From Takakia lepidozioides (Eukaryota; Streptophyta; Takakiopsida; Takakiales; Takakiaceae), in contig CM060732.1 of assembly GCA_030704615.1 (NCBI GenBank), positions 32,409,053 through 32,473,052 on the forward strand: a stretch of 64,000 bases of DNA. The letters are read 5' to 3'. Both the position numbers and the translations under genes were made by a program. This document shows positions 1 through 12,200 of this stretch, one piece after another. Positions within the stretch are counted from its first letter, which is position 1, and each line of letters begins with the position of its first letter. The notes beneath the pieces were generated by a model that saw only the letters and a list, made by a program, of their open reading frames with translations, was not told where the DNA came from and made no database searches.

Positions 1-48
1 CTTATCAATCTGCTGTAAATACACAGTCACCAATCCAGATATTGTTAC

Positions 49-2680
49 CTCCACATACGTTCTGGATGCAGGAACCAAAGCAATGTTCTTGCTTCCGACG
101 AAAGCTGGAAATAAACACAACCCAAACGCACAAATGTTATTTCATCTTATAGCAAACCCACCATGAGGTACACCCTGCTAATAACTCCAAACATGCTAAA
201 TCCCCAAGCACACACACAAACTTTGACACCTATTCTCAGTGGCATGTGGCACAATGACAATTGCTTGGAAGATTATTATGGCTCCAAACCACAATTGCAA
301 CTATCATAACTTGCTAGAAGAGAGCTTGAGAGGGAAAAGGCAAAGAAAAAGAACAGAGGTGTGATTCCTGGGTAAAGTACCCACTACAGTTATCCTGAAA
401 AGGTGCTTAACCTAATGCTTTGATTGAACCTCTTTCCATCAGGTTGCGTAGAGCTAGTTGCATCTGACACTTTCTTGCTTCAAAAATCTGAAGATGCTAC
501 TTGGAAAACAAAGAGCTGTTACCATAGCCACAAACGAATTCTTAAAGGTATCGAGTATAAAGATGCTTTATTTGGTAACTTAATATTGCAGTTACACTAC
601 TATCCATACCTTTAAGCAGTGGTTCTGCCCCAACCTTGGTCAGAAATAACATGCCCACACCTGACGCAAGAGATACAAACAGCAGCCTTGATAGATGGCC
701 TGCTGCCTCTGCTTCATCCTGAAAAACTTTAAAGAGTATCAAAATTGACACCATTTCAGAAGGCTCTCAACGGTCAAGGTGCCCTATTAGATTTTCTTAT
801 AGCACCTATGACCCTCAGAGAAGTGAAGCATCTTTCCAATTCAATCCACAGAATTTTAGTTTTGTGAGGGAGGAACCCAACAGATGTATGAAGTATCACC
901 TTCTGAGCGAGAGAAGTGGCAATCAAGTAGGAGGTTGCCACAGACAGAAACATGAACACATAGCACGATTGGTCACAGAAGATAGTTCCTGGCCCTGAGA
1001 TCCACACCATTATCCAGCACAAAGGATACAAAACATCTCAGTGCTAACAAAATTGATTCACAACACAGTATTAGGCATACTTCAAAAGTCGTGGATTGTA
1101 CCTACATTGAAAGATAGGTCTCATAGAAGTTGCAGTGCCTTTCTATCCCCCAATGGTGAACATCCAAACCTCACACATAAAGCCGCAATTTTTCTAAAAG
1201 CTTTAGTAGATTAACCTCAGGCATGTCCTTTGCATTCCTACACGTGGCACTCATTTGGCATCAAATATAGCCATCGGATCAAAAGCCATTCATGCAACTC
1301 TTTCCAATAGGCTCCACTATGTATGTGTTGTCCCATGGCACCCTGTGGAGGTTGTTGTATTTCCCAAACAGTACCATGATAATGGCTACTACATGGAGTT
1401 TTACCAACCACAGCAGCAAGTTTGCATAGAAGTCAAGAATATAGCTCCCTCCAAACCTTAAGATCCTGGGATGTCTCGCCAATCAAGGACTAATGGGCGT
1501 ACATTGGAGCAACAAAGGTAGGAGTTACGGCTCTACCTTGAAGCAAAGTCACATGTTACATGTCAATAATGCAATATACAGGTAAGAGGTAAGAGTCGCT
1601 AAACGCACCAAGAGCAGCAAGCTCCAGAGAGCTACTGGTGCCGATGACGGATGTGTCGATTAGACTCATCAAGGGGCCTGACAACCAAATTCCAAGAGCT
1701 GGCCCAGCAAAAGCAATAATTTCTTTCAGCTGTTCCAACACATTTTTGCTTTCCACTCCCACTTCCTGAGTCTGCACGCTACTGGGAATGTCAGTTGATT
1801 CCTTTTCCAAATCTTCCTCCCCAGTTGCCCAATCCACCAGAGGCACTGATAATGTAGGCTCTAATAATGTAGGCTCGCTGACAAGTTTTAGTGCATCTGC
1901 AACTTCAGCTACCATGACAGCTGCTGCTACAGCAGACGTAGCCTCGTCTAGGTTGTTCAATAGATGAGGCTGCCAACCAATGCTCTGCTCCTCTGCCAAT
2001 TTGACCTCCAAAACAGACTGTAGGGTGATGACTGCCCCTTCTGCATCAGACTCCGCCTGGAGAAATTCTGCAGGTGACCATGAAGGAGCATTCTCATTGA
2101 GTGTGTCAGAGACAAAGTATGCACCACCCGGGAGCGAGCCCGGCTGACCCGGTAGTGAAATATGGTCCAGCTCATGTTCCCAATCAACTGGAGGAGATGC
2201 TCCCTGAGTTCTACCAGAAACCACTTTGAGCAACTCGTTCTCAGCTTCTTCCAGAGATCTCACCACCTCAATACCAGCCTCTGTGAAATAGATATCAGAG
2301 GTCAGCTCTAGCGGCTCTGCAGTTAGCGATGGAGCCCCGTATTCATATGCAGAGGCATCAACAGACGCATCCGACTCGGCAATACCTTCCGCTAGACTTG
2401 CAACATGACGCCTTTTATGCCGATTCTCACACTTGCCGAAATGTCTGTTCCTGAGCCTGGCCCCAGCAGTTGTTGCGACTGATGGGACCTTTTGAACAGG
2501 AATTCTAGGTTTCCTTGAAGTATTATGAGATGCGACCACCTTGAACCTTGTTTGGTAACCCTTGGGAGATACGTCGTTGCATCTGACTGAGAAATTCTTC
2601 TCTGCGGTGCTAACCACTCCTTGCCTTCCTCCATGCACAACTCCCGGCGCTTGAAGGAGTTGAACTACTCCCCCTCCCAT
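49..2680 (-). CDS. Chloroplast-type MATE efflux transporter (EDS5/DTX46-47-like), 5' four exons, continues off left edge
   Basis: Four exons join in frame on the minus strand: 2680-1609, 994-900, 718-610 and 105-49, each bounded by GT/AG. Split codons match at every junction (G+GG, codon boundary, G+CT). The joined protein reads [21 protein letters not shown], then [31 protein letters not shown] and FVGSKNI, which is the start of the MATE core of EDS5-type carriers. Those proteins sit in the plastid envelope, and Arabidopsis EDS5 exports salicylate. The substrate here is unknown. The donor after position 49 leads out of the window, so most transmembrane helices are missing. The first ~320 residues precede the MATE core. 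They start Arg/Ser-rich, as a transit peptide would, and then become strongly acidic and Ala/Glu-rich. This is much longer than the usual N-terminus of the family. The start at 2680 is the first Met of the open frame. Confidence 0.85.
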
Positions 2681-4250
2681 CGAGAAACGTGCGGCCTCCC
2701 TATCCTTACTCCAATGAGAAACGTTCCTCTAAATACACCAATAGCCAGAAAAGGACTCCAATCGGCAGCACTGAGCTTGAGTAGATATGAAACTCAACCC
2801 TGCTCCCGGAGTTGAAGTCCCTTCGATCATAAACACAATCCGCTCTTCATTGCAATACACTTTAGGTCATGATGTCCCCTCGTGGCTGCGAAAGAGAGCC
2901 TCCTGGAGATCTGCTATCTAGATTGGTAAAATTGTATCTCTCACGTGGACAGAAATGACGCAGCAACTTGCTGCGGCACTTCAAGACGTGAGAGTACAAC
3001 GCCAAAAGAATCAAGCACCTTAAGACAGCAATGCTGCTACAAATTATGCGAGGCAGGAATACAAAAGACTCAACCGTGATGTAAGCTATGCTCTCAGGCT
3101 AGAAGCAAATATCGGGGCATGGACATGAAGCTTACAAGGCAGCTCACTTCTTCATCCCATTCCTCGAAACACAAGCACAGAATCACATGCTCGCACAGAT
3201 TGAAGCAGATTGCAATGCGATCACACAATTCAACGTCCGAATCTGGACACATTCAAATGCACTGCAGATCGATTTCGGTCACGCATACGCGGGAACCAAT
3301 CCCATGCTCTCGTAGTCCGCGTTCTCATCTCGTTGCACGTGGCAAGGCCTTTTTGGCCTCTAATCGATTGGGCACACGTTCACACAAAAGCAGCGCCATA
3401 GCCACTGGATAGCAGACACTGCAAAAGGATCCAATTATCCCCGCCCTGCAAATATCTGGGTCCTAAATAAGAGCAAATCATCTGAGCACTGATCAAAGTT
3501 TTGGTTTTGCGATACACGCATCGTCTCAATTGTTGTGTGCGATGAGGAGAGCACCCTCAATTTGCATTTTGGTGGAGGACAGTGCTTGTAAGCTTAGACT
3601 CGGTCATCATCTTGGAAAAGGATCCAATCCTAGAGTCACAGAGGAGGCCACAGGTTGTCTGGAAACATGATAAGCGTGGGTGGCCCACAGTGCCAAGTCT
3701 AGATAATCTTCGTGAGTCGGCGGATGGATGCCTTGTGGCTGCTAGACAGACATCTCTACTTGTCCATGGACCTTTTCGTAGTGGCAAGCAGGCGGTCTAC
3801 AGTGAGGGCCCCACGTGCTAGAGGAAGTGGATGCGGCATGAAAGCTATGGCGGCAAGAATGCACACATGGATTGCAATCTCCCTCGCTTTGCAGCCACGC
3901 AAACATATGTTGGATCCGGCCTTTATTGTGCCACGTTTGTTGCCTTACAGAAGCATCAACTCAGTATCACGCTCAGTATCACAGATCAAGCAAATCACGC
4001 ACTGCAGCAGGGATTGCAGACGAGTAACAAACTAAAGACAATCACACGCTTTGTTCAGAGTTCAGACAGCAGAAGCCAGAGCGATGCAGCAGCTGCGGCC
4101 CAACGAGTGGCAAGCAAGCATCCATGGGGGCCGCCATCGTTTCTGTTGTCTCGCACCTCCAAATAGTTCGTGACATCCTAGTGATGACCCTGTCGGTAGG
4201 GTCGGGCGCTGAGATACCTTCATAAAGGTAATATCTAGCTCATTGAAGAT
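2681..4250. other. Intergenic, upstream of the MATE gene
   Basis: No convincing coding exon on either strand. The open frames are short and lack recognisable motifs. The first few hundred bases must contain the MATE promoter and 5' UTR, but I cannot place a start site. Confidence 0.5.
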
Positions 4251-4325
4251 CTCGTACCTCAAAGGGAAAACAATAGAGGTAATGTAAGGACTTATTAGTA
4301 CACGCATGTTTTTTGACGGTACTTT

Positions 4326-5470
4326 CGCCGGGTTCCCCATTCAGGCAACGTCGGGCTCCTACGGCCAGGGCCCCTGTCAAATCCTCCCCACCCCCTCTTA
4401 CCCAGTGGTGGAGGTTGTCAAAGCCTCACTGCGAAGGCGATGGGCGGTGTATGTGGTGAGGTGCTGGGTCCAATTCTTGATGGGTGGCTAGTGTAATTCC
4501 GAGTCCATGTAACCCTGGGTAGTGTCACCCTGTGTTTTGTGTAACTCCACTCAGCACAATTTATACCTAGTAAATTAGGACTTATTCAAATTTGTCCGAG
4601 GTACAGCAAGTGGCATTACTCTCCCTTTCGTGTAACCTAGTGTAACCCTGAGTGGAGTTTACACTCCCTCCCGTATAACCCAGTGTCACCCCAGTGTCAC
4701 CCCGACTGGAGTTACACTACCTTCAGTTCCATGCCACTCTCCACTCTCCACTCCTCACACCAGGCTCCGTGCTGGCCCTTGGTTTACCAGTAGGCCGCAA
4801 TTCTGGCCAAGGAAATAAATGGTAAATTAATTTAATTTAACTACTTGCTCAGTGGTTACCGTGCGAGTCATTTGGTAATACCAAGGCCCGGTCTCCCATT
4901 TTGTATATTGTATATGGAAAATAATAGGAGTAGTGACCTTAATTCACATGTGCAATATCTGACAGGATGGTACGCCCGTTTCCAATCTCCCCACCCTCTC
5001 TTGAGACTGACATGGAACCGAAGGAGTGTCAACTCCAATCTGGGTTAACACTGGGGTTACAGGCCGAGGAGTGTAACTCCACTTTGGGTGTAGGTAACTC
5101 CTCTTCGGATTACATCGGATTACACGACGAGGTGTGTAACTCCACTCGGGGTTACACAGAATGGAGTGTAACTCCAATCGGTCCAATTGACTAAGTCCAA
5201 ATGTGGCTAAGTATAAAATGGACTTACCAGAGTTGCACCAATTGGAGGGTTACATCGATCGGGGTTACACTACAAGAGCCTCCCCCATCAAGAATCGAAC
5301 CCCAAACCTCGCCACCTGCACCATTATCACCTTACCATCACACTTCCCACCACAACTTTCAACCCATTTGGATTCTTAAGTATTAATAGTGAAACCGAGG
5401 TAAGAGGGGGTGGGAAGGATTTGACAGGGGCAACGCCGGAGGAGCCCAGGCTGCCGGAATCCGGCGACAG
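4326..5470. mobile_element. Inverted-repeat element with internal GTGTAACCC-type tandem repeats, copy 1
   Basis: A core near 4370-4402 (CCCTGTCAAATCCTCC then CACCCCCTCTTACC) recurs in reverse orientation at 5398-5430. The inverted similarity continues inward through a TTCTTGATGGG block (about 4470-4495 and 5277-5320) and outward through GGGCTCCT and CGCCGG..TTCC blocks, so arms of 150-200 bp are likely. The interior is filled with short degenerate units such as GTGTAACTCCACTC and AGTGTCACCCC in both orientations. No coding frame is present, so it is non-autonomous. Long arms resemble Mutator-type elements, but no clean target duplication was found. The exact outer edges are uncertain. Confidence 0.6.
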
Positions 5471-5479
5471 TACTGTCAG

Positions 5480-7990
5480 ATCACAAGCGTCCTTTCTTAC
5501 ATTATTCTTATTATCTTCAGCCTCTCATTTTTGGAATAATTGGGAGTTTAAGTCTCATGTGGGCCAGGGCAGTGCACTATGGGCACTATGGACACAGGTC
5601 ACCCCTCCTTTCCCCCCACCACCCGGGGGGTCTGCCCTGTGGGTCTGCTCGCCGCGCCGCAATCCGGGTCTGCCCGCCCCAGGGTCTACTTAGAGCATCC
5701 TTCCATGTGGGAGGAGCCCGGCCCCCAAAAAAGGAGTTTGCCGGGTGCTAAAAAAAATTGGCTGGATTCACTTTAAGGTGACCTGGCAGAGGGTACAGCA
5801 TGCTAGTGCAGGTACGACTGACTTTAGCACGACGTGGCAGGCAAGTAGATGCTGCAATCAATTCGCGGTACTCGGCGGACGAGCTCTCTTCCCATTCTAT
5901 GGGGCTGCGCTACCGACACGGAACTCATCCACCGGGCCCTGCTGCCCCATGCATGGAAGTGCGAAGCATACCCGGCCAGTTTTGTCCGTTTCCTCCCTGA
6001 AACGGCGGGCGGGTACATAGAAGGCAGCTCTTAGTGTGCTGGCATCCTTCTGGCCTCGTGGAAGTCATTTTTCTCACCCGTACATGTTTTTCATTCACTG
6101 AGATGGATGAATTTAGAATAAACCATCGAACGTTCATCCCTGTAAACGTTAAAATGAAACCCTAATACTCCGATACTTAGCCCACTCCCCTTTTACTTAC
6201 ATCAGGTTGTCACACCGCAGAGGTTCGCCTTTGTCTCAGCATCCTCCCCTCTCGTGGCATTGTCGAGATATTCCGTTAGTCTTACCATGAGGCACAAAAG
6301 TTAGATGACCTGTTGGTGTCAGCATCAGAAGCGAAATGAAATGAAATGGTATTTCATAACATCTGCGGAAAGCGAGTACCGAGAGAGAGACGAGAGAGAC
6401 CGTGTGTCTCAGGCTAGTTTGGTGCTACAGACTTCACATCGACGCAAGTCAGATTGCTGCTTATAGAAGTGGTATCACTTCGGATAGAGCTGTATATTCT
6501 CAAACAGTCATAATGGACAGTTTTAAGCTGGCATGGGCAACTTACGTTGAGGATCTAGAGACGTGGTACTAAGTTCTCTCTCCCTTTCTTGCAGTAAGGC
6601 AGCTACGCTTTCCTTCCTGATTCATGTTGCCTAGGAATGTGTTACACTGATGCTTTGCTTTCATCTACAAGACAATCTCAAGCTCTGAGTTGTTGTCATA
6701 TGGTCTCAGTAGGACTGGTTTTCCGTACGAGTTCCTGGTGTAGCACAAGACTGGCCATCGTGACGTCATCCAGCCTAGTGGCCTACCTTCCTTACAGTTC
6801 TTAAGGGCTCAACTCAGGGCAGTCTCAAGGCAACAAAGCTAGTGTAGACTTGCAAGGTAGGAATTTTGGTAGCTACCATAGGTAACTACTTGCTCTATGT
6901 GAAGCTGGTTTCTGCAGGAAACCATCAAACTAGTGCTTAAGTACTTCGAACGATGAGGGGAATTTGACTCCTGGACTGGAACTCGGGGCAAATTCAATTT
7001 ATGACTTAGTCAACTTTCCCTTAAATTAAATATATCAGTACTCTGATCTACTCATTGATCATTATAGGGTCAGACGCATTACCTTGCTTGCTCTCCTTGA
7101 TGGCCACACCCAGTGAAAACTTAAGCATCTCAGATCTCATGAGGACACCGAACCTCAATATAATCTGAATGATACAAAGGCCATACCAATCTAGAAATTT
7201 CATATGAATGTTTTCATCATCAGCTGTCCTCTGAGTGTGTTGTATGACAATCTCATGCATACGTCTGTAAGATGGATAACGTCAGTCTTTCCCACTTCAT
7301 ATAATTGAGCAAGAGCTGCATATACATCACCAACATAAGGGAATGCCTTAACCAGAAACGCGGCCATGTGAACGTTGGTGAGTCCCAGCTTCCCCCCCCA
7401 GACCCCTTGCAGTGAACACTAGATTGTAAATAGAACACTTTTGTAGGTCCCGCAGCACCGGTAACTGGTTGTTGGATGAGCTACGCACGTCTGGGGAATT
7501 GCAGCTCTAGTGGTCGCACTACCTACAGCTGGAGATCCCGTGCAGGATGGGAGGAGAATCTTTCCACCGGAGCTTTGCTGCTGGTTGCAGGTTGTGTGCA
7601 TCTCAGTCATTTGGTAGTCAGAGGTCTGGGCTGGATTGCCAGGAAACCCATGAGCGTGCTGGTTACCACTTTGTGTGAATTTCATATGTTTGGCTGCTTA
7701 GCTGCTGTGGAGAGTAGGGTGTCTTCAGCTCTATGAGGCATGTTCCTATGGGGGTTCGATAGCTGTCACATACCCACTGATCTAAAGAATGACAATTCCT
7801 AGCGGAAGTTATGACACTCTGTAAATCAACCAAATTAGTCCTGCTCATTTGGCTAGCAAGATTCTTACCCTGGATGGTGAATAAGAACGAGAATGACAAG
7901 GGGCAGCAGTAAACGCACACAGTGAAAGCAGTCATCTTACTTCTTGCACAATTTTCCTCAGGTTGGGGAGACAATACAACGGGTAAAAGT
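5480..7990. other. No supported gene; includes one copy of a short dispersed repeat
   Basis: No frame here matches a family I recognise. About 6331-6375 carries a block beginning GAAATGAAATG that is repeated with changes near 10912-10958. A 70-codon open frame on the minus strand (7048-7260), preceded by an AG acceptor-like site, could be an exon, but nothing identifies it. Confidence 0.35.
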
Positions 7991-8031
7991 TATAGATCAT
8001 GTCATGAAGCACTCGCAGTTGAATTAGTGTA

Positions 8032-9290
8032 ATGGCTGGGCTCCAGTGGCACACTGGAAGGAGGGGAGGAGTCCAGCTCATGGAACATGGGTCTGCGCGG
8101 CAAATTTCTTCGGGCTTGGCCCTATCTCTGGTCACTTATGGGGGCTCAGCTCCAAGAACTGAGTATCTTATTGAACAGGCAGCTGAACGTTTGCATATCG
8201 AAACCAACATTGCAGTCTTTTCCTCCATCGTTTTTCTGCTCTTCCCGGACAAATCCAATCCAACCATGTAAGTTTGCCATGCCTATTTTGAGGTCTCTGG
8301 TCTTTTATAGTTTGCCTTTTTTGCAGCAGACAGATATATTATTGATCAACAAATCTGAATTTTGCTTACATCCATTGGAACTGGAGGAGAATCTTTTGAC
8401 ATATGGAATCTATTTTGGGTCGAAACACAGATATGAAACACATCTGGGTGGAGAACGAGGTTGATGTGAATAAATTGCAGAGAGTTGATCATGAGCTCGC
8501 CAACAGCGTCGGCCTCCCCCACGCATGAACCCTCCGACATGGTAGTGGATCCCATTCTGCTCTCCCCAGCTTTCTTGCACCGTCAAAACCAGGTCTTTGA
8601 GAACAAGGCTTATATTAGAGTTATCCGTAAAGGGTCCCAAACTCGGCATGAGAACCCTGAGTTTGGCCAAAACTCGGTATGAAACTCGAAACTCAGGATC
8701 AAGCGGTACGACTAGAAAAAAACACGGGACCAAACTGCCAGGACTAGGAAAATGGGGGTGAAAGGAGTTTAGTGCCGAGTTTTGTTAGTCGTCGAGGCGG
8801 AGGCGGTCAGATCTCACGAGCTCGCGCCATAGCAGCGGTTGCCCTCATCCCCAGTTTATGATTTGGTGCCCTCTTTTCTGACTTCGTGCTCAGTTTTCTG
8901 CACTTTACGGATTAACTCAAACTCAGGATGAAACCCGTAACTCGGGTCAAGCAGGGTACCAAACTCAGGCTCACTTTACGGATAAGTCTATTGCAAGCCT
9001 GAATTATTTTTTCAAGTTCCGAGCCAGCTGTATGTTTTTGTTGGCAGTGCTGTGTGTCCACAAATACCATGGAGCTCTAAAAGACTTCCCTCTTCTGTGA
9101 TTTGGCTGGGGTTCTGCTGGGATATTGGGGGAAGCAGGGAACTACTGGGACGCCGGTCTATCATTCATACTTGGGCTGGGAGTCGGCATTCTCTCCATCC
9201 TTCCACCAATCTCTCCTGTGTTTGGGAATTTATTGGAGTTTATTGCAGCACTCTTTGCCGCATTTCTTGCCAGTGTCCAAGTTGGCCTTT
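8032..9290 (+). pseudogene. ThrE/DUF1212-type (threonine/serine exporter, PRM10-like) membrane protein, at least three decayed exons
   Basis: Exon-like block 1 (about 8080-8267) encodes LALSLVTYGGSAPRTEY, AAERLHIETNIAVF and LLFPDK, the conserved cytosolic N-terminal pattern of ThrE/DUF1212 proteins, and ends at a GTAAGT donor. Block 2 (about 8412-8525) encodes WVENEVDVNKLQRVDHEL, matching the following conserved stretch. Block 3 (from the acceptor at 9047 to about 9285) encodes YHGALKDF, FGWGSAGILG, NYWDAGLSFILGLGVGIL and EFIAALFAAFLAS, which fits the first membrane helices. A TGA at 9098-9100 lies in frame, and the junction phases between blocks 1 and 2 do not fit cleanly. The C-terminal helices were not found. 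I infer a decayed or partly mis-assembled gene. Family members are membrane exporters; the plant role is unknown. Confidence 0.6.
8618..8988. mobile_element. 371-bp MITE with ~15-bp terminal inverted repeats and TA target duplication
   Basis: The left end reads GAGTTATCCGTAAAG and the right end is its near-perfect reverse complement (CTTTACGGATAAGTC). TA lies immediately outside both ends (8616-8617 and 8989-8990). The interior repeats AACTCAGGAT/AACTCGG-type blocks in both orientations and has no coding frame. It lies in an intron of the ThrE-like gene. The TA duplication suits Tc1/mariner-related MITEs, but the terminal sequence is not the usual Stowaway one. Confidence 0.65.
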
Positions 9291-9299
9291 AAGTTGTTC

Positions 9300-12200
9300 A
9301 TTTTCATGTCTTGGCATTTATATTTTATATAATAGTGTGGTAGGTTATTATTTATGGAAATGAGAGGCTACATATCTTGTACACTTATCATTTGGAGGTT
9401 TGAAGGTGTTTGCAGATTTTGCATCTGGCAACGACAAGTGCTTGTGTGGTGGCACTGGGCCATGAGATTGCAAGTACGATCCATTAACATATGTGTTTGA
9501 GATTCTTCTAGTTTTTGAGTCTGTCTATTGACTGGCAGTATAAGAATTTTCCGGACCATATCAAAGAAGAGCTGTGTCCTCTGAGCTAGAGTGTAGGTTG
9601 GGAAATTCTCCTTTGAATCCTTGGTCACTCACCGCTGATGACCCAGCTAACATCTTGATTGCCAGTTGGAGAAGTGAAAGCAGCTTAAAAGGTTGGCCTC
9701 CGAATTGTTGAAGTGACGTATCCTGGTCACAAGAAGGAGGATGACATCTTGGACACACCAGTAGGGCTGTGAAAAGATTTCAGTTCTACACCAATGCAGG
9801 TTACATTTCGACGGAGACCTAGTGGTACTGGCATTGCAGAAATCAGCAAAAACAAAAATCCTTTTTGACACAACATGTAAGTGGAGGCTGAAGCTGTCAG
9901 CTTCCAATCACTTGCGCCTCACAAATTGATATAGCAATGCTGGTGTACAAGCATATGAAACAACAAGACTTCGAGATCTACAAGTGAATGTTTGCTACAT
10001 TTGCAACATTCTCTCTGCCCCAGCAGTAAGCCCATCTATCATTCGTGAGATCACTTCACAATAGCTGCGCCAGTTCTCCCTCTCTCATGACACCATCGTC
10101 CATTTTGGGGCCTACAAAGAAAGAGTATAGCACGATTCATCGGCCACGGTCTTCGTAATTCCCTGTCTTAGAGTGTGATACAATTTTCACCACCTGTTTT
10201 GTAATCCAGCTTGCATTTCCATGACTGCTGTGACTAAAGCACAGTTGCATCATCTAAGATTGCAGATGCCTTACAACATGCGACTAACAGACAGCTTTGA
10301 TGTTGTTCTCTTGTTTCCCCATGCACCCTTTGGGGGTACTATCATCACCGTCCCTTTGACTTGCCACTGCAGGAGGGTTGCAATGCTAATTAGCCTGCAT
10401 TCACACTTAAACCCCGATGATTGTAGTGCGCATACATGCCTTCCACAATACACATGCTTCTCACTGTACTATCTCTACTTTGTTGCTTAGACTGTCTTAC
10501 TTTTACAGTAGAAGCACTTGAAGAGCACTGTTGAATTAATGGAGGTTGCTTTTTCAAAAGTGTCATTGACACCCTTCACCTCACGTTCACCCCATTTTTA
10601 GTGCAACAAAGCAGAGGTGACAAATCTGAACTGCAACCATCTCTCACTTCATGAATGTCATATCTTGACTCATAGGCTTACTAGTACCTACTCCAAACTG
10701 AAGTTATCAGGCAGCTGAAAGGCTCCTTTTCACAGCAACTGCTTAGAATTGTATACGGGAAGAACTTTGAACCTATGTGTTCAGACAATAGGAAAATACA
10801 GGGCACAAGAAACACCCTACTTTTTGCCACCTTGTAGCAATCATTCAGGGGTGAAGGAGAGAAGGTCTAGAATTTGTGTCAACAGAAGGCCCACAGGGGG
10901 AGGGGGAGGGAGAAATGAAATGGAATGGTACTTTATAACGTCCACGGAAAGCTCAAAGAGCTTATGGGACAAAATGGAAAAAACAAGAGAGGAAACAAAA
11001 CCAGAGCCAAGAAACAGCCCAAAAGCAACTACTGCTCAAGGGATTGTCATCTGGGAGAGAAGGAAACGAAGAAACTTTCTACCATCCACGGGAGGCCTGG
11101 AGGGCCTAAAGTAGAACAAACAGAAAACCTCACGTGACCTATGGAGAGGGGGCTCAGAGAAAAGTACTGTGCTGCTCAGGCAGTACCAAAAAAAGTGGGA
11201 GGCATGCACACCTGGGAGAGAGGAAATGTGAGGAACATACTGACACGGAGGGAACCCTTTCCCAGCATCTCCAAGAGCTCCTCATCAAGTATGCAGCTCA
11301 GGTCTGCACTGCATGTAGCTGCCCCAGCTGACCCCGTACACAGACAAGTTGGGCACCATCACCAAAAAACTACAATTGGAATAACCTCACACCCTATCCA
11401 ATAGCTGTGGGGTTACAGACACGCTGTGAGTGACTGTAGAAGCGATAGGGATCCAAACATTGAGGAGAATTACTCACTGGATAGGCGACACATTAATAAG
11501 AATCTCTGAATGTAACAAATCCATTGCCATCCCCTTTCAGTTGACAAGGTAGTCCATTATTTGAAGAGATGGCACAAGAAGTAATAATTTTCGAAATACA
11601 TAAGTTCATCTATGGGGAGTATGGAGGAAAAGTGTAATACCGAGGCCCAACTCAGGCCAACCAAGCCATTGATTTTCCAGACACAGCAGTGTTCCAAGTA
11701 GAAAGTCTTTATCTATGCACACAAGGACTCTTGGCCCCTGTTCCATATTGCTTGGGACATTAAATCCATAGATCCTACAGCAGTCCATAGTCCCTCACCA
11801 GATACCCGCAATGCGAATGAAGTGGTTTTAGCCTGAGAAGATGCGTGGAAGGAAAAAAAAAGCGTTGAGGCCAAAGGCTTTGGGTCCAAGACCATATTAG
11901 ATTAGGCTAACCACCACACTCACCAGAACACAACACATCGAAAATCAGCCGCCTGTCATGTGCGTGTCAAAATTTAGAAAACCTGAAATCCTGTGCCGCA
12001 CTGTAGCTCTGGAACAGATTTCATCTCCAAATCTTGGAAAAGAAGTTTCTTAAGTAATACCATTTATTGGGCATGGCAGGCAAATCACAGCTGTTCAGAA
12101 TAACATCATTATCTAGGTCAGAAGCTCACAGGGGCCATGGTTATATTGACAGTGGCCCACTGCCTAGTATTTACATGAGTGTGTTTTGTAAGGATGGCAG

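Noticed and set aside
5277-5320. tRNA 3' half (AGAATCGAACCCC)
   Set aside because: Part of the inverted-repeat arm of the element at 4.3-5.5 kb; no matching A box.
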